Assembly: GCA_038363925.1 (NCBI GenBank)
Contig: JAQQWL010000006.1
Location: 3,948,501 to 4,012,500 of the forward strand
Direction: 5' to 3'
Source of the DNA: Apiospora phragmitis
Taxonomy: Eukaryota; Ascomycota; Sordariomycetes; Amphisphaeriales; Apiosporaceae
Length of the DNA: 64,000 bases
The translations under genes were made by a program, and so were the position numbers. Below, in pieces: positions 34,201-47,121 of the stretch; the stretch's first letter is position 1, and every line of letters starts with the position of its first letter. The notes under the pieces are model-generated. The model saw only the letters and a list, made by a program, of their open reading frames with translations. It was not told the origin of the DNA and searched no databases.

Positions 34201-37200
34201 CGTTTTCGGAATAAATAAAAATATCGTCGAGGTATATAATAACGAACTTATTAAGGTATTCTTATAAAATATAATTAATTATTAATTAAAAATTAATTAA
34301 TATATTAATTAAATTAAATAATATAGCTTAATATTCGAAGTATTTATATTTTATTTAGAACGTAATCTTTTATTCCTCTCCTTTTTTAATACGAATTAAG
34401 TTATATATATTAAAGAGGTCAAGTACTATAAAAATTTTAACGTATAATAACTTATCCCGTAAATCGCTAATTAAAGGTAAGAAGTACCGGTTTTTAATAA
34501 TAATTTCGTTAAGCTTTTAATAATCGATACATATACGCCACTTAGGTTTCCCGTCTTTGCTCTTCTTTAGAACGAAAAGGATAAGGAAGCCCGCCGGTAA
34601 TATGAATAGTCGTATAACTCTTTTTTCGAAGTTTTTTATAATATACTCTTTCGGGGCTTACTCGTACTCCTAATTAAGTTTATATATAAATATAAATAAA
34701 GGTTCTTCTTTATTTTTAAAGGGTATCTTATAATCTTACCGTATATAAAGCGGTAAGCCTATTTCTAGTTTCTTATTAAAAAAAGTTTCGAATTACCGAT
34801 ATTTTTTTAATATAATTATTATAATATTCGGCTTAAGTTTTTTAATAATAATATATACTTTAAATACTTTAAGTTTATTAAAAAATCGCTTTTTAAATCG
34901 TTACCCGTCGATTAAACCTCTTTTTAATATATTTTATTAAAGTTAGCCTATTTTTTAATTAATTTTAAAATTATTTACCCGTAACCAGGGTATCTTTAAA
35001 ATTATATCGTATCTTGCGACGTCCGTAATATCACACGAGATTCGTTTATAGCGTCCTCCAATATCGACCGGAAGGTTCGCGACTTCTTTCCGTACTTCTT
35101 TATCTTCGTAGGTTATAAATCTTTTATCGACGGTCTTAAATCGGTATAGGGCGTTTTTCTCCTGCTATTCCAGTTTTAGGCCGTTAACGATTCGTAATAA
35201 AATATAGTTTCTTTACGTTCCGCTATCGAGTAACGCTTTAATATAAACTTTTTTTATACTTATTATTAAAATAATATACTTATAAATTTCTTATTTATTC
35301 GTTATTTAATATAAAGACTTTTCTTAGTCCGCTTAGTATTATCCCTTTATATTCGGCGGCGTTTATTTTTTAACCGATATTTTTTTAAGTAAGTAATAAA
35401 TTCCTACGACCGATTATTTTATTATCGTTATCGTTCCCTCTTTTTTTTATAGGGAGCTTCTTAATACGCCGGCGGGGGTATTTTTATATCCCTCCTCGTG
35501 TGTAATATTATCCCTAATACTTAAAATTCGGGTTTTTCGAATAGTTCGGAAGTTTATTAAGTTCGTTAAAGTTTATAAATATTTTATAAATCCTTAATTA
35601 TAATAAAGAAGTTTTTTTATTAAATATATATTTATACGTTTTAAAAGTATTAAGCGTTTTTTTTTTAAACGTTTATAAGTTTGCGATTTTTTTTAAACGT
35701 GTTCGAAATATTAATTTTCGAAATACTTTTTTTAATCCCGTCTTTTTAAGTAATATTTTTATAATTACTTTAAATTTTTTTATATTAAAAAATACGCGCG
35801 TCGTTTATTAAGGATTAATATTTTAACTTTCTCGATTATATAATCGGGGTAAGAGTTCGTAATAACTCGTTTATTAATTTATTAAAAAAACTATTTATTT
35901 TTAAATTTCTTCGTAAAATGTTTTATATAAACGTCGTATATATATAAAATTTATAAAAGCGTAAAATATACTTCGCTCGTAAAAGAAATTCGGGGGTTAT
36001 CGCTTATTACGTAATTACCGCGGACTTTTTAAATAAATCCTGCCGTAATAAGTATTTAGTGTAAGTATTTTAAATTTAAATAAAAAACGCTTAAGATAAT
36101 TAATTATCCGTCGTTCTTAAAATTTTTAAACCCGGTAATCTCGTTTATAAGTTCTCTTATTATAGCGACGCTTCGCTTAAAGCTCCTCTTCGTCCTTAAA
36201 GCTTTAAAAAACTATCCGGTTCTTTCTTTATTTATTAAATAAAAAGTGTATCTATCGTTATAGCAAGCTATTTAAAATAAACTACCGTGTTTAATAGTAG
36301 CGCTACTTTTTTTAATAACTAATATAAGGGTGTCCTCGCTCGTTATAACGTTAACGTGTCGTCCGTTTAAAACTTTCCGAAAATCCCTTTTCGGGGCTCG
36401 ATATTTTTAAAAATAATATCCCTTTTTTTAACAGTTATAATAAATAATATTTTACTTTCTATTATTTTTATTATATTTAATAACGTCGAAATCTATCGGT
36501 CTATTATAATAGCTATACGCGATAATATTTCTAAGCTATATATTATAATAATAACGTGGTCGTCCTATATTAGCCTAGATTTAATTAATTTATTATTACT
36601 ATTAGCCTTGTTTTTCGCGGCGTTATTCGTATATACGAGTATCGATCTTAATCGTGAACTTTATATACGAAAAGGAATTATCGGGGGTATTAAGCCGGCT
36701 AAGTTCATTCTTAACGTCCTCCTTTAATCCTCGGTAATATATTATAATTTTAATAGCTTCGATATAATCTAGTCGAGCTATAATACGTCGGAATTCGGCG
36801 GTATAGGAGGCGGCTAATCCTTTCTATTTAAAAGTCTTAAGCTCTTTTTCTACTTATCGTTTTTTATTAGGGTCTTAAAAAAATAACTTAAGGGCGTCCT
36901 CGAAGCTATCGTAACTTCCGAAGATACGTTATACCTCTGTGCGGCATAGTTCGATTTACTAATCGTTTTTTACGAGTTCGTCGAGGTAGGGTTCGAATTA
37001 AGCGAATACTTTACCTTTAAAAAACGAAGCGGCGTAAATAACTCGTTAAATAAGGTTTTTAAATATTCTTTTATAAAACCGTTAATAAGTTTTAATTTAA
37101 ATAAGGAATTTTTAAAAGTTCCCGCTCGCTCCGTTAAACGGCGTAAATAAACTAATCTTTATTTCTTTTTTTAAAGCGACAAGGGTTTAAATAATATTAG

Positions 37201-37521
37201 CGGCGGTACAAAAAAAACGTACTTCTTCGCGTAACTTATTAATATCGGGTATCTATCCTAAGTTTTTTTTTATTAAAAAGGTATTACGTTCCTTTTTAAA
37301 CTTAGCGTAATAGTATTAATAATTAGCGCTTTCTTATTTAAATTCCTTAATTCGCTTAATTAACGCCTAACGGATAAGGCCGTCGTCGCTATCGTCGCTA
37401 TCTACCTCTATAACAGGATCTCGTTAAGGGGTATTATTAGGTCTAGGTGTAGACATGGTTCCTATAGGTACTATTATTTAAAGGTCTAGGTAATAACTCG
37501 TAAAAATAAGAGTAATTAAAA

Positions 37522-38137
37522 TATAACGAACGTTATTAAAAGTTTAAATAAAAACCTAATAAAACGTATCGAAGGGTTTATATTTAATAATACGAGAGCG
37601 TATTTAAACGTATAATAAAAGTCCGTTTTTATTAATATAATATATAATAATTATAAAAACGAAAATATAACGGGGGTACGTTTAATTTAAAAATATTTAT
37701 AATAAAATTATTAAAATTATTATTTTATTAATAAATTAAATTAATATTTAAATTAATTATTAAAATAAAAAATATTTATATAAAATATATAAAAAACGTT
37801 CGTTATTTATATATCTAATCCCTCCTTTATTAATTCCTTAAATCTCGTAGATCTCGCGAGATCTACTTAAGCCGGATCTTAAGATCTCGCCGCGATCTTA
37901 AGATCCGTCACGTGACCTCCGTCCTTAGCCTTCCTCGTCCGGGTGCCTATTCGTCTCATAGCCCGTCGGGGAGTTGTCGTGTCGGGTGGTAATCGGTCGT
38001 AAAGCGTAAGTAAGTTCATATTAATATAACTGGCGGTCCGGTCGGTACTAGTAGTATCGTAGCCTAGTCGGGGCATAGTATTTCCGCGCCGGTAGCTTCT
38101 ATAGGTCTAGGCCGCATAATTAAGCTAGGTCGTAATA
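37522..38137 (-). repeat. gypsy LTR, right (616 bp)
   Basis: Partner of 30,653-31,268. Its right half keeps more C and G than the left copy. Followed by the ACGCT target duplication. Confidence 0.88.
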
Positions 38138-41100
38138 ACGCTTTATATAACCCTTTTATATTTCGTTAAGCTTTAATAAATAATATTACTTTAAATCTTA
38201 AACTAATTTTTCGTATAATTTATCTCCTAGCTTAATAAGATTAAGTATTTAAATTAAGAGGTTAAGTCCTTATTATTCGCGAACAAGCCGTTAATAAAAA
38301 TATATATCTTCGTATAATAAAAATTAAGCGAAATATATCTTAAGCCTCGTATTAAGTTTTAAATTTATTAATTAATACGCTCGTTTAAATTCTTAATATC
38401 CTTATCTTTTAAAGTTTATATTTAAGCGGTAATAAATAAATCGTACGCTACTTTTAACTAATAAATAAACGCTAAGTATACTCTTTTTATATATTAAGAG
38501 ACGTATTATTAATAAGCTTTAATTAATTAATTAATTAATTTATCTCTTTTATTTAAAAAACATATTATACGATTTTAATTAAATATTACTTCTATTAAAC
38601 TCGATCGGCGTGTTTTCGGTTAAAATACTTTTTAGCTTTATATAGAATTATTCTTTTACCAACTTTTTTTTCCTCTTTTTTTTAAAAAAGGGTTATAACG
38701 AAACTAAATATATTATTAATTTATATTATTATAATATTAAAAATATCCGGTTCGTTCGTAATAAATAATAAATAAGCGTCGTATATTAATATTATTATTT
38801 TTAAGTTTCGTACATAATAATTATAATACGTTTTAAACTAATAAAAGCTTAATTTTACTAATTCGTATAAAGGTAATATAATTTAAAACAGTGTTTTTTT
38901 AAATACTTACTTTTAAGCTTTATTAATAAACGTGCGTAAATTAGTCGGTTTAATTTATTATATAATTAAATATACGCTTATATAATATCGCGTAGCTCGC
39001 TTCGTATATTAAAGTTTTAGATTAGGGTCGGTCTAAGGGTTAAAAAGAGACTTTAGCTCATTCGCTAAATTATTAGTAATTAAGTTAAAGTAATCTCCTT
39101 TTTTATATCTCCGTAGCCTTATATTACGAGCTTAAACTTCTCGTATAGCTTCGTAGTTTTACCTTTAATCTCTCGTATTAGCCGAGTTTTAAAAATCCTC
39201 TAACCGGTATACTTACCCGGGTCGAATCGGATAAATTCGAAAACTCTTTATACGGCGAGGTTATTCATCTCCTCCGCGTCGGACTCCTAAAACGAGTATC
39301 CGGACGAAGTAATAACCCCGTTTTATCGGAGCTTCACCGCTAGGTCGTAATTCTCCTATTCTTTTTAAATAAAGAATGCGGCGGCTCGAACGTTCCGGAG
39401 TAGGTATCTTCTTAATCGTCCCCGGCTACGGCGTACTAGAACTACCGTAATTTCCTCGACTATCGGTTCGGTATTTAAGGTATCTGCCGGCTGTTCCGGA
39501 TCTATTTATAATTCCGGTTAGTCGTATAATTATCCGTCTTCCTTTCGGTAATACGGCTTAATTTAAGTTATTTAAAAAGCTTTTAAGCTATTTAAAATAT
39601 TTATTTAAATTATATAATCTTTAATAGTTATTATTTTATATAATCTAGTCTATCCTTCTTTTTCTTACTAAATTAAAACTTCGCTCCGGAGTAGGAGTAT
39701 TAAGATATCGTAAATAGCCGGTCCGTTCCGAGTGTTTAGAGCTCGGTAAATCTCGACGTCCGCATATATTTTCCGGAGCATCTTTATTACTTTCCGTACG
39801 GTTTCTCTTTATACTTAAATTTCTAATAAGGATAATAAGTTCTCGTTAATACGGAGGTATATTTCGAATACGAGTAAAGTAAATATTAAGCTGTTAAAAC
39901 TAGCCGTATTATTTAATAATTTAATTATTATTTAAAGTATTATCTCAGTATTTATATAATAACCGAAATTGTTTTATAAAATATCGAAAACCCTATATAA
40001 CGAAACATATATTCGTTTAATTTTATTTATTATTTAATAAGCTTTAATAAATATTTATTTATAAGTAATTCTTATTATTTATATATAATTTCGAAACTCT
40101 TTTTAAAAATACATGCTTCAATTATACGAAATATAATTAAAAAGTTTTTAATATATATATATATTTAATATTTATAAAAGGTATTTTAAATATTTTATAC
40201 GCTAAGCGAATATAAGAATATAACCGCTTAAAAAATATACTCGTATTAATTATATAAAATATATTTTATTTATTAATATAAATAACGTTTATAATAGTTT
40301 CGTAATTAAAGTTATATTTATTTTATAACGAGAATTTAAATTTTTATAACACCGGATCGTATATTTAATATTAAGAATAAAACTTTTAAATCTCGTTAAA
40401 AATAACAAAGTCGATATTATTATAGCCGACATTCTTTAAAAAAGTATAAAACTTCTCCGTACGAGGGTGTTTAAAACGTTAATAAAGGTATCGAAGCTAT
40501 TTTTTAATAAAATATAACGTCGTTTTCGTACGGCCGGTATTAAAGAGCGGGTATCCCTATTTCTTAATTATAAGGAATATTTCGCCGTTTTATTATATAA
40601 TAAAATAAAAAATATTATTATAATACGTTTTAAACTAATCGGCGTTATATAACGAGAATAAAAAAGAGGTTATAATATTTAAAATATAATACTTAATTAT
40701 TTTTAATAAGTTTTATATATCGATTATTTTAATTAATAAAATAAGTTTTAAGCTTTCGAACTTAATCTCGGCACTCCTCGAGATCTAATCAATTCGTACG
40801 TCTAGGTTTTTTCGTATATAAGCCTCTACCTAAGGCCTTTTAATTATCGAAAGCAAAACGACGCTAATATTTTAAAGCTCTTTTTAATAAGTCTAGTTAT
40901 ATAGGCTATTAAGGTTAAATTAGTTAGCTTATACGGTAATTTTCGGAGAATATATATCCTCGCTAATAAACCGGTAGTAAAACGCGGCGTTTATTAAGTA
41001 AATAATACTTTATCGTGCGTTTTCCGGATTAAAATAATTATATTCCTCTTCGTCGTTTTTTAGCTCTTCTTTTTTCCCTTTTTAATCTCGGACGAAATCC

Positions 41101-43024
41101 TCGTATTCGTTTTAAGTAAAGAGTTCTTATCTAATATTATTATACGTTTAAAAGTATTAAGTTATTATATAGGTTCGCTTTTTAATTAAGTAGTTTATTA
41201 ACTAATAGCCTTATTTATAGTAAATTCGGCAGGTTTTTTATTCGAATTATTAATTCTTATATAATAACCTAGGTCGAAATATATTTATAAATCGCTAGTT
41301 CTTATCTTGTCTTAATAATTAATTATTATATAATAATTTATTATTATAACCTAATTGGTTTCTTTTTATATTATTATTTATAAACCGTTTATTAATTAAA
41401 TACGCATTTATAGCCGGGTTTCGATATAGTTCCTTCGTTAAATATTATTCTAATAACTTCTAGTCCGCTATTATATTTAGCGGTACGCAAAGGTTCGAAA
41501 ATAACGCTTTATATATTAACTTTTAATTAATAAAGGCCGGTATAAACTCCGGAACCTTTTAATAAGTTCGTATAATTAAAGTATAAATAGCGATCTCTTT
41601 TTTAAATTCTTTTTTAAAAGCTCGTTATACGAGTTAAAGCTTATTTAATAAGATTTCTAAAACCTCGATAAGTTACTTCTCGGCGTTTTTACTTTTTATT
41701 TATATAAAAGAAATTATTATTTAATCCGTAAAATATTATCGGTAATTTATTATTATATTAAAATATAAGTTTATAAAGTAATATATTTTATCTTATCTCT
41801 TTTCGAGTCTAATATAATTAAAATAGAATACCTCCGCACGGCCGGAAAAAATATCTAAGAAGATCGTATAATACTAGTCTTTTAATATATTTAACCGTTA
41901 GTATATTTTAATAAATATCCGTACTTTATTATAAAAAATATCGTATAATTTACCGGTATAATTCTTTTCTTTTTTTTATACCTTTGAAAAAGTAACGACT
42001 TTATTTTAATTAATTTTATTATTATAAATAACTCGGTTTAAAGAAATATCATCGTACTTTATAATATACGCTACATTAAATAACTATACGGTTTAATCCG
42101 GCGGTATCGGAATTAAAAAAAAAAAGGATAATATCTTATAACGTTTAAATACTTATAAATCTAGGGTTAAACGTCGGGCTTAAAGTGTCCCGTAATATCG
42201 CGAACGATTACTCTGTACGGAGACCGGGTATCTCTCGCTTAGGCGGCGGTTATTCGACTATCTATTCTAGGGAAGAGTATAGAACATCCTTTTTTCGAGT
42301 TTCCGAAATCGGTTCTATCGGTCGGTCCTATTAGTATGTAAAAGCGGCCGGTAATACTAGGCTTACGAGCTTAGCTTTAAAAGATCCGTCCGTTAATATA
42401 TTAACTTTATATTTTTTAAAATAATTAAAAAGCTCTTTTTAAAATATACGGTTAATTTAATCGAACTAGTATTCGGTTTATTTATTAAACTCGATAATAA
42501 ACGATTTTTAAAAAGAAATCCCTTTTATTTTTAATATATAATATTTTAAGAAGTATTATATAAGGTATATTATAAATAATTCGGGTATTATTTTTTTAAA
42601 AACGAGGTTAACGTTTTTTTTTTTTAAATTATTAAAAAGATCCCGGTATTTTAAAAAACTTTTTCGTATATAAATAGTTCGAGGTTTAAGGTTATTAGTT
42701 TATTTAAGTTTAATACGTCCGGGCTCGGTCTCGATTCGTTAATTATAATAAATTCTATTTTAATAAAGTTTATTATTTTATAAATTATATAATAAGGTTA
42801 TTTAAATATATAATTATATATAGCTTAATTAATTTCGTATATAATTCGAAACCTAGTCTTTTCCTTATAATATATACTTAGGAAAAGGGGTTTCTCCTCG
42901 TACGGTTAATTTAGTTCGGCTCTTCCTCCGAATTTCTAACGGGCGGAAATTCTCGGGGCTCTTTAACACGGTCGCCCTTACATCGATAAGGGCGTAAAAC
43001 CGTCTCTTTACTCTTATTAATTAA

Positions 43025-43236
43025 TATTAAATAAGCTTTTATATATATATATAAATAAGTTTTAAGTTTAATCGAGATTATATTATTATATTTTATTATT
43101 TATATCTATTTCTTATACTAGTTATAAAGGGTATCGTATACCCCTTTTATTAAAATAAAAAAGGAGTTCGTACGCGCAGGTACGTGGCACCTTTTTTAGA
43201 GTAATATAGAGAACCTCAGTTCCTGCTATTTTAATA
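43025..43236 (-). repeat. copia LTR, right (212 bp)
   Basis: Partner of 28,849-29,060, followed directly by the GAAAC target duplication. Confidence 0.85.
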
Positions 43237-44162
43237 GAAACCGTATATAAAGGATAAAAATGTTTTAAATTTAATTTAAAGCTATAATATTACTAGTTTA
43301 CCTTTTAAATAACGCTTTAAACCGCTAGTTATTTTAAAAATAGCCGTTTTAATTTAAAAATTATTAGCTTTAAACGTCAGCCCCTTTAAAAATAACTAGC
43401 GGCCGGAGGGCTACCTCATTATAGTTTATATACTTTAAGGTAGTAATCTATTCTCTTTTTTTAACGTCTTTTTTAAAAGTTAAATAGCTAGTCGCTTTAA
43501 TAACCACCTAGTAATTACTGCTAACGCTTTAACCGATACTTATTTCGTTAATATTATAAAAACGTTTAAAAGAGATATTAACTAGCTCTAAGGTATTAAG
43601 TTTATTAAAAAAATATTAATATTTATTACTATAGCTTTATTAATTTAATTATAATTAATTATTTACGACTTTACGGTTTTAACGAACTTGTTTTTAATTT
43701 AAAAAACGAGTATATTATTATTATTTTAAAGTATAATAGGTCTTAAAAGCGTTTAATATTCGTTAAGCTATAAATTTAAACTTAATTAATATTAATATAA
43801 AGCTTAAACTAGTTTAATTAACGACTTAATATATTAATTCGTTTTTTAAAAGTAGTAATAAAACCTATTAATTCTTATTAAACTTACTTTTAATAAGCAC
43901 ACCGGCGAGACGACATTAAATATACGATCGGGGGGCTAACTATTTACGGGCGGATTCGCGAGTAGCTGCTCTAAGCTTTACATCGCGCACGGCAGCCTAT
44001 ACACGCTTTTAAATATCGAATAAAGATATTGTTATAAAGAGTAAAAATAAACGAAAAGAATAAGAGTAATAATTACTTTATAAAATAAAAAGTAATAATT
44101 AAATTAAAGAGTCTTCTAATTAAGATACACGGTAAAAAGACGCGTTCGTGAGGTAAAACGCG

Positions 44163-44203
44163 GTGGCCCGTAACGAGGTGGCCCGTAAAGGGGTGCTTTA
44201 GCT
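44163..44203 (-). repeat. right terminal inverted repeat
   Basis: It ends GGGGTGCTTTAGCT, the reverse complement of the left end. The same double ACGGGCCAC subrepeat is visible on the minus strand. Confidence 0.85.
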
Positions 44204-44205
44204 TA

Positions 44206-44708
44206 ACCTTCATGATACAGGGCGGCTTCCCTTTCATGTATTCATGTCCATGGTGACTGGCTTCAGCAGCAAGGCTTATCCTGGGAGGAGGAAATGGATG
44301 TGAAAGGGCGATGGCGGATCAGAATGGCCAGTAACGGGCTGAGTAGAAGTCTAGGTAAGGGTGTATATGACTTCAGGAAGCAGGAAGTTCTATACAGCAA
44401 CAAGGCTGCTCTGATATGTGTCGGCGACACCGTCACCCTTGGGGAGCTAAACGCACACGCCATTATGGTGTGGCATTATGGAAAACTAATCCAATTGTTT
44501 CCTCACCTCCGCCTCCTCTTAAATATTATTGCCACGTAGCTCTCAGCTTGCCTGTCTATGCACACTGCTCCCTCCGATTGAGAGAATAGTCGAAAACTAA
44601 GCATGATAAAATTTATAATAAAATTTAAAAAGGGGGGAGGGACCGTGTTGATCACAGTGGAAGCAGGAAACAGGCAGGGAGGGAAAAGAAGAAGAAAAAA
44701 AAAGAAAA
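44206..44708. other. gene-free gap between transposon and tRNA
   Basis: Normal composition returns after the right TIR. Short open frames only. The last 30 bases are an A-rich tract that is the Pol III terminator of the tRNA read on the minus strand. Confidence 0.5.
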
Positions 44709-44812
44709 ACCAGAGCTAGGACTCGAACCTAGAGCCGCGGCCCCTCGTATAGAGGCTCAAGTTTTTACACTCAAGTGTCAAACCGCGATGTTACCCGTTA
44801 TACCACTCCGGT
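44709..44812 (-). tRNA. intron-containing tRNA, anticodon probably GAC (Val)
   Basis: Minus strand, 104 nt. Acceptor ACCGGAG pairs with CTCTGGT. D-arm GTAT-AACGGGTA-ACAT has one mismatch. Anticodon stem GCGGT pairs with GCCGC, and T-arm is CTAGG-TTCGAGT-CCTAG. The loop TTGACA is followed by an intron of about 32 nt at the usual position after base 37. A run of T follows the 3' end, as expected for Pol III. The anticodon depends on how the loop is drawn; GAC is unusual for a eukaryotic valine tRNA, so the isotype is tentative. Confidence 0.7.
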
Positions 44813-45384
44813 ATGAGAATACTTAAGTATTTCATGTTATAAGGGGGAGTGCTTGTATGTCCGAGGCTTGCGCCCTTTGAAACCAAGAAAGTGTGAAAGG
44901 TTTAGCGTTAGGGGCGGGCATTAGGGGCGGACGAAGGTTTACGCATGTTGTGGGGATATACTAAACGCTACTGAGCATCATAAAGGGCAAAAACGTCGTC
45001 CCTATTGATGTCGTATCTGGTCCGTCGCCGTGAGCCTTTTAGGTCTTGGTCGAACTAAGTAGTGTATCTCCTAGACCCCGGGGTGGCTTCTCGTTGGTAT
45101 TGCTGTCCGCTATTCTTCCATCTGTTAGGGACCATAGATCGACAGAGGGACCCATTTTACCACTGAAGTTCTGTCAGAGATATAACATTGCCACGGTGAA
45201 TACTAGAGACGATCTCGAGCACGGTACTCTCCCTCTTCGCAATCAATGGCTCCAGGTAGACCCCCCCAGGGCTCCAGACTTTTGGTACCTACCTCGAAAT
45301 CCACCCCTTGGCAAGTGCAGTGGAACAGTGTACTTGTCGACCGCGATGATGGTCTTGTGGTGCAGTTCCAAGGGTTTATAAGAG
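44813..45384. other. gene-free stretch
   Basis: No protein similarity or motif seen. Confidence 0.45.
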
Positions 45385-46130
45385 CTTATCGGCTTGGTAG
45401 AGGTTATATACGCAGGCGATGATCATGGGTAGAATGTTGAAAACCCCAGGAATGCCTCCCGCGGAGCCCGAGGCCCAGTCCTGGATGAGAAAGTCCGCCT
45501 GCTCGTAGTAGACTACAACCTGGTCCGGCGTTGACTCGGCCGCGAGCCGTTGACACCCTCTACGCATAGAAGCGGGTCTCGGGCAGCCAGAAGGGGTAGA
45601 TGGTACCCAAGAAGGGGTTGGAAGCGGTGATCATACTATAGAAGACCAGATGATTTGTATATAAAGGACGCGGTGTACTACTGCCAGATGGCCGTGATAG
45701 CCTAAATGACTATGGCAAAGCTGGCGCTGGCGTCGCGCGGACCTAAGAAGAAGCTCTCGGTTACTATGACCCAGTTGACGCTGTTGAAGTTATAGTGAAA
45801 TTAGCAAACACGGAAAGAAAGATGAAAGGGACACCCATCCATGAGATCAGCGGGTTGTAGTTAGGGGCAAAGGTTGGGTAGGACCATTATGATAGCCAGC
45901 GTGGGTGTAGCTGCTAGCGATGCCAGTAGAGTGGCAGACCAGTGGTCGGCTACGAACAAAACGCAGAAGAGCTTGTGCGAATCCCAATAGTGAAGCTAGA
46001 GACTGTCGACCAGCGCTATACCTCTGTAGCAGTAACGGTGGCCGGGTGGTGTGGCTAGGCATTAATAGGCAACGACAGCCAGGATGACTGGTGTGGGTCA
46101 ACTTGAAAGATTACAGGCTCTTGCCGCCAA
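45385..46130 (-). pseudogene. degraded multi-pass membrane protein
   Basis: Coding-like pieces on the minus strand in shifting frames: LLASLAATPTLAIMVLPNL (about 45,930-45,870), SVNWVIVTESFFLGPRDAS (about 45,790-45,730), then stop, AITAIWQ, stop, YTASFIYKSSGLL (about 45,660), then a +1 shift to YSMITASNPFLGTIYPFWL (about 45,635-45,580). ADFLIQDWASGSAGGIPGVF follows, then NILPMIIACVYNLYQAD (about 45,440-45,385). The mix of hydrophobic helices with PFLGTIYPFWL-type loops suggests an integral membrane protein. The family is not recognised. Stops and frameshifts indicate an old broken gene; an intron near 45,800-45,850 is possible. Confidence 0.45.
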
Positions 46131-47121
46131 CGTTCGCAATTGCTTCTAGGTTCTAGGACCGTGAATGCGCTAGATGACCCCCACGTCTCACCTATGATGC
46201 TTCCACCGTTGCCGGATCCCATTGATTGCGAAAATCATTTCTTTTCGTAGATGCTTGCAGGTTTGTGCGGGCTGGAGGGAGTTTGCTCTTTGCTCTGCAG
46301 GTCTATGAGTCTATTGTTGCTGTAAATAGACCATCCAGTTGATTTGTTCTATTACGATCCACTCCCAGGGTAACATGGGATGGTGGGGTGACAGGGTGGT
46401 CTGCCGGCATATTCCGTCCACCAGACAAATGTGCATTCGTACAATCAATCAGACTCCCCTCCTGCCGGCGTTTGTATCTTTTCCCAAGGGACTGGTTGAA
46501 AGTTTGTGATACAGTAGGACCATTCAGGTCGTAAGCCCTGCTTCACTCCATAGGTTATGTAGTCAACTGCTTGCAAATACGAGGAGATAGTGTATGAGGT
46601 AATCGGTGTTCGCTTAAGCAGGACCCACAACATTTGGATCCGGACCCCTCATCAGGGCGAACTGTAGCTAGTTAAACCTACAGAACACAGCCGAGAATTG
46701 CATGTTCTAGTGGGTTTTGGCTTGCAGAAGGTTCAGTCTTGCGCGGGGGAAAACGATAGCAGATAGAGCAGTCTGCAGTTGACGGGACTAGCTTGGTCAG
46801 GCTGGGGCCAGAGAGTCCCGGTCCCGTTGTACGAAATGCCGTCGGGCACACGCCAATTGATTGCCGTGCCAGTATTAAGTCTGGGGAACACGCCCCAAAG
46901 CCAAAGAGGAACAGTGTATAGTTCTCTGATCCTCAATTAACTCTTCCTTCAAAAACCCGATTATTCCTACCCAAACTGTATTTGGGGAAACTGGATCTTT
47001 TGACGGGTTTCAAGCTGGGACGACAAACATTGCGCTGATTCATTCTTCTCGCGCACGGGTTTGGCGGGAACATCCACGAACTCTACGTCCCCTAACATAA
47101 AGTTTAGGTGTCGGGGCCAAC
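46131..47121. other. intergenic, upstream of the regulator-like gene
   Basis: No gene recognised. The last few hundred bases should hold the promoter of the gene at 47,122. Confidence 0.45.

Larger units (their letters stand above)
30653..38137 (-). mobile_element. Ty3/gypsy retrotransposon, full length, innermost insertion
   Basis: 7,485 bp with two 616-bp LTRs and a 5-bp target duplication ACGCT (30,648-30,652 and 38,138-38,142). Minus-strand reading: gag start MSTPRPNNTP then a stop and EVDSDDSDDG (about 37,455-37,375); protease-like YDIILKIPWL (about 35,010-34,975); RT with FVLKKSKDGKPKWRICIDY (about 34,575-34,515) and YLDDIFIY (about 34,235-34,205); RNase H FEVETDVSDYAIGG (about 33,800-33,760); integrase toward 32,450. 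RT before integrase fits Ty3/gypsy. Stops such as TAA in the CIDYRKL motif are C-to-T type. It is inserted in the RT/RNase H portion of the copia element. Confidence 0.85.
28849..43236 (-). mobile_element. Ty1/copia-type retrotransposon, full length, interrupted by gypsy
   Basis: It is flanked by two 212-bp LTRs and by a 5-bp target duplication GAAAC (28,844-28,848 and 43,237-43,241). Without the nested gypsy it measures about 6.9 kb. Minus-strand order is gag-like region (about 42,300-41,700), gag-pre-integrase and integrase (about 40,800-39,900), RT area (39,800-38,143), the gypsy insertion, then the end of RNase H (about 30,420-30,330: IYYIDSKDNPADAFTKV, family pattern KDNPADALTK). The integrase-before-RT order and the RNase H end support copia. 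RIP has placed stops throughout. Confidence 0.8.
27865..44203 (-). mobile_element. pogo/Fot1-like DNA transposon, outer shell of a three-level nest
   Basis: The element is bounded by 41-bp terminal inverted repeats (27,865-27,905 and 44,163-44,203, about 4 differences) and flanked by TA on both sides (27,863-27,864; 44,204-44,205). Own sequence is only 27,865-28,848 plus 43,242-44,203, about 1.95 kb, the usual pogo/Fot1 size. Minus-strand reading of 44,000-43,260 gives a RIP-mutated transposase piece with NINEISIG, KKREQITTLKYIN and RPLVIFKGADV (family NVDEtGf.lG, reW.T.leaI, pP.iIFkGk). The remainder is a retroelement nest inserted into the transposase. Many stops; no active enzyme. Confidence 0.75.

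Noticed and set aside
28000..44100. mitochondrial DNA insertion suggested by low GC
   Set aside because: LTR pairs, target duplications, RT, RNase H and transposase motifs explain the block as RIP-mutated transposons. No mitochondrial genes seen.
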